Assembly (NCBI GenBank): GCA_030696435.1
Contig: JAUYSF010000349.1
Location: forward strand, 1 to 15,755
Direction of reading: 5' to 3'
DNA: 15,755 nucleotides
From: Desulfoprunum sp.
Lineage (GTDB): Bacteria; Desulfobacterota; Desulfobulbia; Desulfobulbales; Desulfocapsaceae
Position 1 is the first letter of the stretch, and each line of letters starts with the position of its first letter. Below are positions 13,501-15,755 of the stretch, piece after piece. The translations under genes and the position numbers were made by a program. Under the pieces are notes generated by a model. That model worked only from the letters and a program-made list of their open reading frames with translations, did no database searches and was not told the DNA's origin.

Positions 13501-15755
13501 TAACAATGCCTTCGATAATATCAACCACGTAGGAGCCAACATCAACCACGTAGTTGTCATCACCGGAACCGCCATACATCTCGTCCTCGCCTGCGCCGCC
13601 ATCCAACAGGTCGTTGCCATCATCACCAGACAGCATATCAGCGTCTTCCTCGCCATACAGGTTGTCGTCGCCGCCCGTTCCCTGCAAAGTGTCGTCACCA
13701 GCGCCGCCATACAGTGTATCGTTTCCGCTTCCGGTATTATCACCGTTATCTCCCCACAGGCGATCATCACCATCTCCACCATTGAGTTGATCATTACCAT
13801 TGCCGCCCTGAAGTTCATCATCACCAGCGCCACCATGCAGTGTATCGTTCCCGCTTCCGGAAAAATCTCCGTTATCGCCCATCAGTTTATCGTCATCTTC
13901 ATCCCCGAACAAGATGTCATCACCCATCCCTCCGACAAGCTGGTCTTTTCCGGCGCCACCAAGCAGGGTGTCGTCCCCACTTCCTGTGGGATCTCCATTA
14001 TCGCCCCATAGAAAATCATCGCCATCACCGCCATCGAGCTGATCATTTCCGTTGCCGCCTTGGAGTCCATCGTTGCCAGTTCCGCCAAACAGGGTATCAT
14101 TTCCAGTTCCGGTAAAATCCCCATTGTCGCCCCACAGAAGGTCGTCATCTTCACTCCCGTACAGGGTATCATCACCCATCCCTCCGGCCAGCTGGTCCTT
14201 CCCGGCCCCGCCATACAGGGTGTCATCTCCCAGCCCTCCGACAAGCTGGTCAATTCCAGCGCCGCCATACAGGATATCGTTTCCAGTTCCTGTAAAGTCT
14301 CCGTTGTCGCCATATAGGCGGTCATCACCAACACCACCATCGAGTTGATCATCGCCGTTGCCGCCTTGAAGTTCATCGTCACCAGCGCCGCCATACAGTA
14401 TGTCGTTTCCGGTTCCGGTAAAATCTCCGTTATCACCCATCAGTTTGTCGTTATCTTCATCCCCGTACAGGATGTCATCCCCCAGCCCTCCGACAAGCTG
14501 GTCATTTCCGGCGCCGCCATGCAGGGTATCGTTTCCAGTTCCGGTAAAATCTCCGTTGTCACCATATAGGCGATCATCACCAACACCGCCATCGAGTTGA
14601 TCATTGCCGTTGCCACCCTGAAGCGCATCGTCGCCAGCGTCGCCATACAGGTAATCACTCCCGGTTCCGGTATAATCCCCGTTATCACCCATTAAAATAT
14701 CGTTACCTTCACCCCCATACAGGGTGTCACCTCCCAGCCCTCCGACAAGCTGGTCATTTCCGGAACCGCCAGACAAAGTGTCATTTCCGCTTCCTGTATT
14801 ATCTCTGTTATCACCCATCAGCCTGTCATTTCCGGCACCACCGCTTAAATAATCGTTGCCGGCGCCACCAGCCAGCGTATCATTATCATCTTCGCCGAAT
14901 AGGGTATCATCACCACCCATCCCATAGATGAAATCATTCCCCATCCCTCCGGTGAGATAGTCATTCCCCTGGCCTTCTGGGTTATCTCTTAGTTCTGGTA
15001 CAAATGAGTTGGAGTAATATCCTGTGGGATAACCTGCTTCGGAATAAGAAAACTCCATTTGGGAAAAGTAGGACCAGCCAATCCCACCCGCAGGTTGCAC
15101 CCAAACATATTCATAGATCTCAGGTACTCCATTCACTAAATAATGTAGCACCGCCCATGAATCTCCAGATAGAAAATCATCCCCGGCACCTCCCTGCAGC
15201 ACATCATTTCCGTCACCGCCGAGAAGAACATCCTTTCCCTGGCCACCAAAAATATAATCGGTGCCTTCTTTGCCCGAGAGGATATCGTCATCTTCACCGC
15301 CATCGATAGTATCCTCGCCCATCGAGCCGATGATATAGTCGTTGCCGGCGCCGCCGGACAGAATATCTCCGCCCATATCGGCCGTGGCGGGAGGAAGATA
15401 CGCCGGGTATTGTACATTCCCGCCAGGCTGATAGCGTACATCCCAGCCATATATCGTATCGTCTCCGGCTCCACCTGTGAGGGTATCGGATTGATGCATG
15501 CCGTACAGGAAATCGCGGCCATCGCTGCCGGTCACATCTAGCGAAGGAATATTGGCCAGGGTGAAGTCGCGATCATCGACCGTTGTTGTGCCATCGGCCT
15601 GTCTTCTAAAGAATCTGTAGTACCAGTGATCACCGTCGCTGTCCTGCCGCAGTTGCACCATTCCGGTACTTTTTGCTGAAGTCCCGGAGAAGGTGAAATC
15701 CGTTTCCGGAGGCGTATAGTACGCAAGGGTTATGCCGTAGCTCCCGGAGGCGAAA
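7208..15755 (-). CDS. Giant RTX calcium-binding protein, type I secretion substrate (5' end outside the window)
   Basis: Secreted protein of at least 2848 residues; the frame is still open at 15755, so the true N-terminus is not seen. The first internal ATG (15659-15661) has no ribosome binding site and is not a credible start. Numbered from that Met: about 1-49 an unassigned segment; about 50-705 a beta-roll of GGxGxDxLx nonapeptides, broken by non-RTX inserts at about 72-97 and 168-230; 283-648 a 42-residue periodic array; 734-2717 twenty-three modules of about 87 residues with VENLTLTG, GTGN, GGAGNDTLxGG and xYVVDxxGDVVxEN motifs; 2718-2817 the C-terminal domain. Only two cysteines were noticed (modules 11 and 21). 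Beta-roll repeats bind calcium after export and drive folding outside the cell. Such giants are usually adhesins, surface-layer or biofilm proteins, or toxins; no catalytic domain is visible here, so the role is open. No ABC transporter, HlyD-like or TolC-like gene is in the window. The base composition is visibly less GC-rich than the glp genes. Confidence 0.9.
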   Translation of the reverse strand, partial: FASGSYGITLAYYTPPETDFTFSGTSAKSTGMVQLRQDSDGDHWYYRFFRRQADGTTTVDDRDFTLANIPSLDVTGSDGRDFLYGMHQSDTLTGGAGDDTIYGWDVRYQPGGNVQYPAYLPPATADMGGDILSGGAGNDYIIGSMGEDTIDGGEDDDILSGKEGTDYIFGGQGKDVLLGGDGNDVLQGGAGDDFLSGDSWAVLHYLVNGVPEIYEYVWVQPAGGIGWSYFSQMEFSYSEAGYPTGYYSNSFVPELRDNPEGQGNDYLTGGMGNDFIYGMGGDDTLFGEDDNDTLAGGAGNDYLSGGAGNDRLMGDNRDNTGSGNDTLSGGSGNDQLVGGLGGDTLYGGEGNDILMGDNGDYTGTGSDYLYGDAGDDALQGGNGNDQLDGGVGDDRLYGDNGDFTGTGNDTLHGGAGNDQLVGGLGDDILYGDEDNDKLMGDNGDFTGTGNDILYGGAGDDELQGGNGDDQLDGGVGDDRLYGDNGDFTGTGNDILYGGAGIDQLVGGLGDDTLYGGAGKDQLAGGMGDDTLYGSEDDDLLWGDNGDFTGTGNDTLFGGTGNDGLQGGNGNDQLDGGDGDDFLWGDNGDPTGSGDDTLLGGAGKDQLVGGMGDDILFGDEDDDKLMGDNGDFSGSGNDTLHGGAGDDELQGGNGNDQLNGGDGDDRLWGDNGDNTGSGNDTLYGGAGDDTLQGTGGDDNLYGEEDADMLSGDDGNDLLDGGAGEDEMYGGSGDDNYVVDVGSYVVDIIEGIVILGGDIVSENVNEGIDTVQSSVAYTLGANVENLVLTGDSAINATGNSTDNVLTGNSGGNTLSGGAGNDTLNGGAGTDALVGGLGNDKYVVDNVGDSVTENANQGADTVQSSITYTLGANVENLTLTGTAALNGMGNDLANMLTGNSGENTLTSGAGNDTLDGGAGADALIGGLGNDIYIVDNAGDSTTETANQGTDTVQSSITYTLNANVENLTLTGIAALNGTGNGMANVLSGNNGENTLFGEAGNDTLNGGAGADILFGGIGDDTYLVDNVSDIVTESASQGIDTVQASVTYTLAANVENLSLTGTSAINGTGNSLYNTISGTSGANTLDGGTGADNLLGGLGNDIYVIDNTGDIVIENTNQGVDTVQSSITYTLGANIENLTLTSTTAINGTGNTLDNVLTGNSSINTLMGGAGNDTLNGGAGADILLGGIGNDTYVFDDTDIITENVAEGIDTVQSSLAYTLTANLENLTLTGTSAINGTGNELDNVLTGNSGVNTLMGEAGNDTLDGGAGTDTLLGGVGNDTYVFDGTDVIVENVGEGIDTVQASLAYTLGANFENLTLTGTAALNGTGNELDNVLTGNSGVNTLTGGAGNDRLDGKAGVDTMRGGTGDDTYVVSVSTDVIVENANEGIDTVESAITLTLANNVEILQLTGTATIRGTGNTLNNVLIGNSAANTLDGGTGADTLVGGLGDDIYIIDNTGDIITENVTEGTDTAQSSISYTLATNIENITLTGASAINGTGNSLDNVLTGNSGVNTLSGGAGNDTLNGGSGADQMFGGTGDDIYVADGTDVIAENADEGIDTVQSGIAYTLGANVENLILTGTSAINGMGNSLDNVLTGNSGVNTLSGGAGNDTLNGGSGADQMFGGTGNDIYVADGTDVITENAGEGIDTVQSGIAYTLGANVENLTLTGAVAINGKGNSIDNVLTGNSGKNTLTGGAGNDRLDGKAGADTMQGGVGDDIYCIDILTDIIVENANEGIDTVLSDVTYTLGANVENLILTGTSAYNGTGNELNNVLIGNDIANILDGRAGSDTMSGGMGHDIYIADNDGDIVAENANEGIDSVQSSATYALSVNVENLTLMGTSAINGTGNSLDNVLTGNSGENILTGGAGNDILNGGSSADQMFGGTGDDIYVVDGTDVIAENSDEGIDTVQSGIAYTLGANVENLTLTGTSAINGTGNSLDNILIGNSGANTLTGGAGNDTYRVDNLTDIVMEVIGEGIDTVQSSITYSLGANVENLTLMGAYNNIDGTGNDLNNTLIGNTGNNRLDGGAGADTLTGGDGSDRYIVDNTGDIVIENVNGGLDSVQSSITYILGVNVEGLSLTGNAALNGTGNDLENMMYGNAGYNTLTGLAGNDFLNGGLGGDVMLGGTGNDTYIVDSLGDAVIENSNEGTDKVESSVTYTLSAHVENLTLTGASGNGTGNGLNNTIIGNTNGNWLNGLEGADTMDGGDGNDTYVVDNFGDVVIERGNFKSGFDWVYSSVSYTLGAFVESLTLTGSADINGTGNGLRRNYIKGNSGNNILTGGSGDDFLNGGTGDDTYVVKNMDHVTENTGEGTDTVESSNNFVLGANLENLTLTGTAALNGTGNDLANVLTGNSGVNTLTGGAGNDTLNGGAGADHLIGGIGNDIYVIDSTDVITENAGEGSDTVQSSITYTLSANFENLVLTDTSAINGTGNELNNEIIGNSANNTLTGEVGNDTLNGGEGNDILVGGTGNDIYVVDSAGDVVSENVNEGIDTVKSSFSYILGANLESLTLTGSLSINGTGNDLDNCIIGNSASNTLHGGVGSDYLRGGGGDDVMYGGTDNDTYVVDSLGDVVSEDANEGIDTVESFISYALGATLENLTLLDGADIDGTGNNLDNILFGNAGNNTLNGGVGSDTMNGAMGYDNYVVDSAGDVIIEEDDSYYDEYENIITQGIDNVESSVTFTLSANVENLTLTGVAAIDGTGNTLDNALKGNNGGNTLAGGAGNDILNGGLGNDTLAGGAGNNFFVFDTALNATTNKDSISDFTTGLDKIQVDKSIFTSLVTEGTLLSAYFKSSTTGIAGDANDYFLYNTSSGALLYDADGNGQGVAVQFATLTTKPAITANDFLVTA
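7511..13462 (-). repeat. Array of 23 tandem RTX modules of about 87 residues (about 260 bp)
   Basis: Module 1 begins with Gly of GIDTVQSSVAYTLGANVENL at 13462 and module 23 begins at 7744; the last one ends in the FFVFD segment at 7511. The mean period is 5718/22, about 260 bp. Each module has a beta-strand part (GxDTVQSSxTYTLGANVENLxLTG), a linker (INGTGNxLDNVLTGNSG), two to four RTX nonapeptides, and a closing YVVDxxGDVVxENxNEG. Most copies have 89 or 90 residues. Modules 4, 8 and 12 have 81, one nonapeptide less, and module 14 has 72, two less than the 90-residue form. Homology between copies is obvious at both protein and DNA level. Confidence 0.9.
9833..12652 (-). repeat. Higher-order repeat: four-module unit of 1047 bp, two full copies and one partial
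   Basis: Modules 4-7, 8-11 and 12-14 have lengths 81-89-89-90, 81-89-89-90 and 81-89-72. Their starts at 12652, 11605 and 10558 are exactly 1047 bp apart. Characters repeat in register: modules 4, 8 and 12 are the short form with (S/N)xxANxLDG; modules 7 and 11 share GNDRLDGKAGxDTM; modules 9 and 13 share SADQMFGG or GADQMFGG with GDDIYV and GTDVIAEN. Two later duplications of a four-module block explain this. The third copy is degraded by an 18-residue deletion in module 14. Confidence 0.8.
13718..14815 (-). repeat. 42-residue (126 bp) periodic RTX array with hexapeptide insert, alternating A and B units
   Basis: The motif GDNGDxTGxGND occurs nine times, at residues 283, 325, 367, 409, 451, 511, 553, 595 and 637 counted from the Met at 15661. 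Seven spacings are exactly 42 and one is 60 (42+18). Each unit equals four nonapeptides plus an extra hexapeptide of the type D-[FYNP]-T/S-G-T/S-G. Units alternate between an A form (ELQGGNGNDQLDGG) and a B form (DQLVGGLGDDILYG), giving an 84-residue (252 bp) super-repeat. The 60-residue unit carries one extra pair of nonapeptides. Confidence 0.85.
14972..15160 (-). other. Aromatic-rich non-RTX insertion inside the N-terminal beta-roll
   Basis: Between two perfect RTX runs (DVLQGGAGDDFLSGD and QGNDYLTGGMGNDF) lies a segment of about 63 residues (168-230 from the Met at 15661) without GGxGxD repeats. It is rich in Tyr, Trp and Phe (IYEYVWVQPAGGIGWSYFS, AGYPTGYYSNSFVP). A second, shorter insert of the same character lies at about 15371-15448 (WDVRYQPGGNVQYPAYLPP). 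They probably form excursions from the roll; their function is unknown. Confidence 0.55.

Noticed and set aside
12905..14011. A 368-codon open frame on the plus strand, antisense to the RTX gene, with several others from 7422 to 14600
   Set aside because: These frames are antisense shadows of the RTX repeats: the repeated DNA gives stop-free runs with the same short period and no independent signature or ribosome binding site.

Overview
The window looks like a chromosomal segment of a Gram-negative, anaerobic or facultatively anaerobic bacterium. The best guess is a Desulfobacterota (Desulfobulbaceae-like) sulfate or sulfur metaboliser. Reasons: an outer-membrane lipid A deacylase-type barrel protein, an anaerobic glycerol-3-phosphate dehydrogenase operon (glpA, glpB), and a third operon gene that resembles DsrK/HdrD more than enterobacterial GlpC. 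The lineage is inferred from gene character; no rRNA or other marker is present.

Layout. 247-813 (+) encodes a secreted PagL-like acyloxyacyl hydrolase with a TTG start. Facing it, 1088-2434 (-) encodes a TPR protein fused to a SAM-dependent methyltransferase. Directly behind that gene, at 869-1083 (-), lies a broken membrane methyltransferase of the ICMT/NnrU/MddA type: its N-terminal and C-terminal pieces survive in different frames and the middle is missing. The divergent intergenic region 2435-2798 holds two candidate promoters and three inverted repeats. From 2799 rightward runs glpA (2799-4430), glpB (4447-5727) and a DsrK/HdrD-like iron-sulfur subunit (5809-7089). Together they should oxidise sn-glycerol-3-phosphate to dihydroxyacetone phosphate and pass electrons through Fe-S clusters to the quinone pool or to a thiol/disulfide-type carrier. 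A hairpin at 7143-7180 separates this operon from the converging giant gene.

The right half (7208-15755, -) is one uninterrupted reading frame that leaves the window at its 5' end, so at least 2848 residues are visible. It is a giant type I-secreted RTX calcium-binding protein. The N-terminal part is a beta-roll of GGxGxDxLx nonapeptides. Inside it is an exact 42-residue (126 bp) periodicity produced by a hexapeptide inserted once per four nonapeptides, with two alternating unit types. The central part is 23 copies of a module of about 87 residues, and it has a second level of order: a four-module unit of 81+89+89+90 residues (1047 bp) repeats in register. The last 100 residues form a typical RTX C-terminal domain with an uncleaved secretion signal. 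Length changes between repeats are multiples of 9 or 18 residues, i.e. half or whole turns of the beta-roll.

No dedicated type I secretion genes, glpK/glpF, tRNA, rRNA, CRISPR or insertion sequence is seen. The most notable points are the hierarchical repeat structure of the RTX protein, the DsrK-like partner of GlpAB, the palindromes at the glpA promoter, and the decayed methyltransferase.
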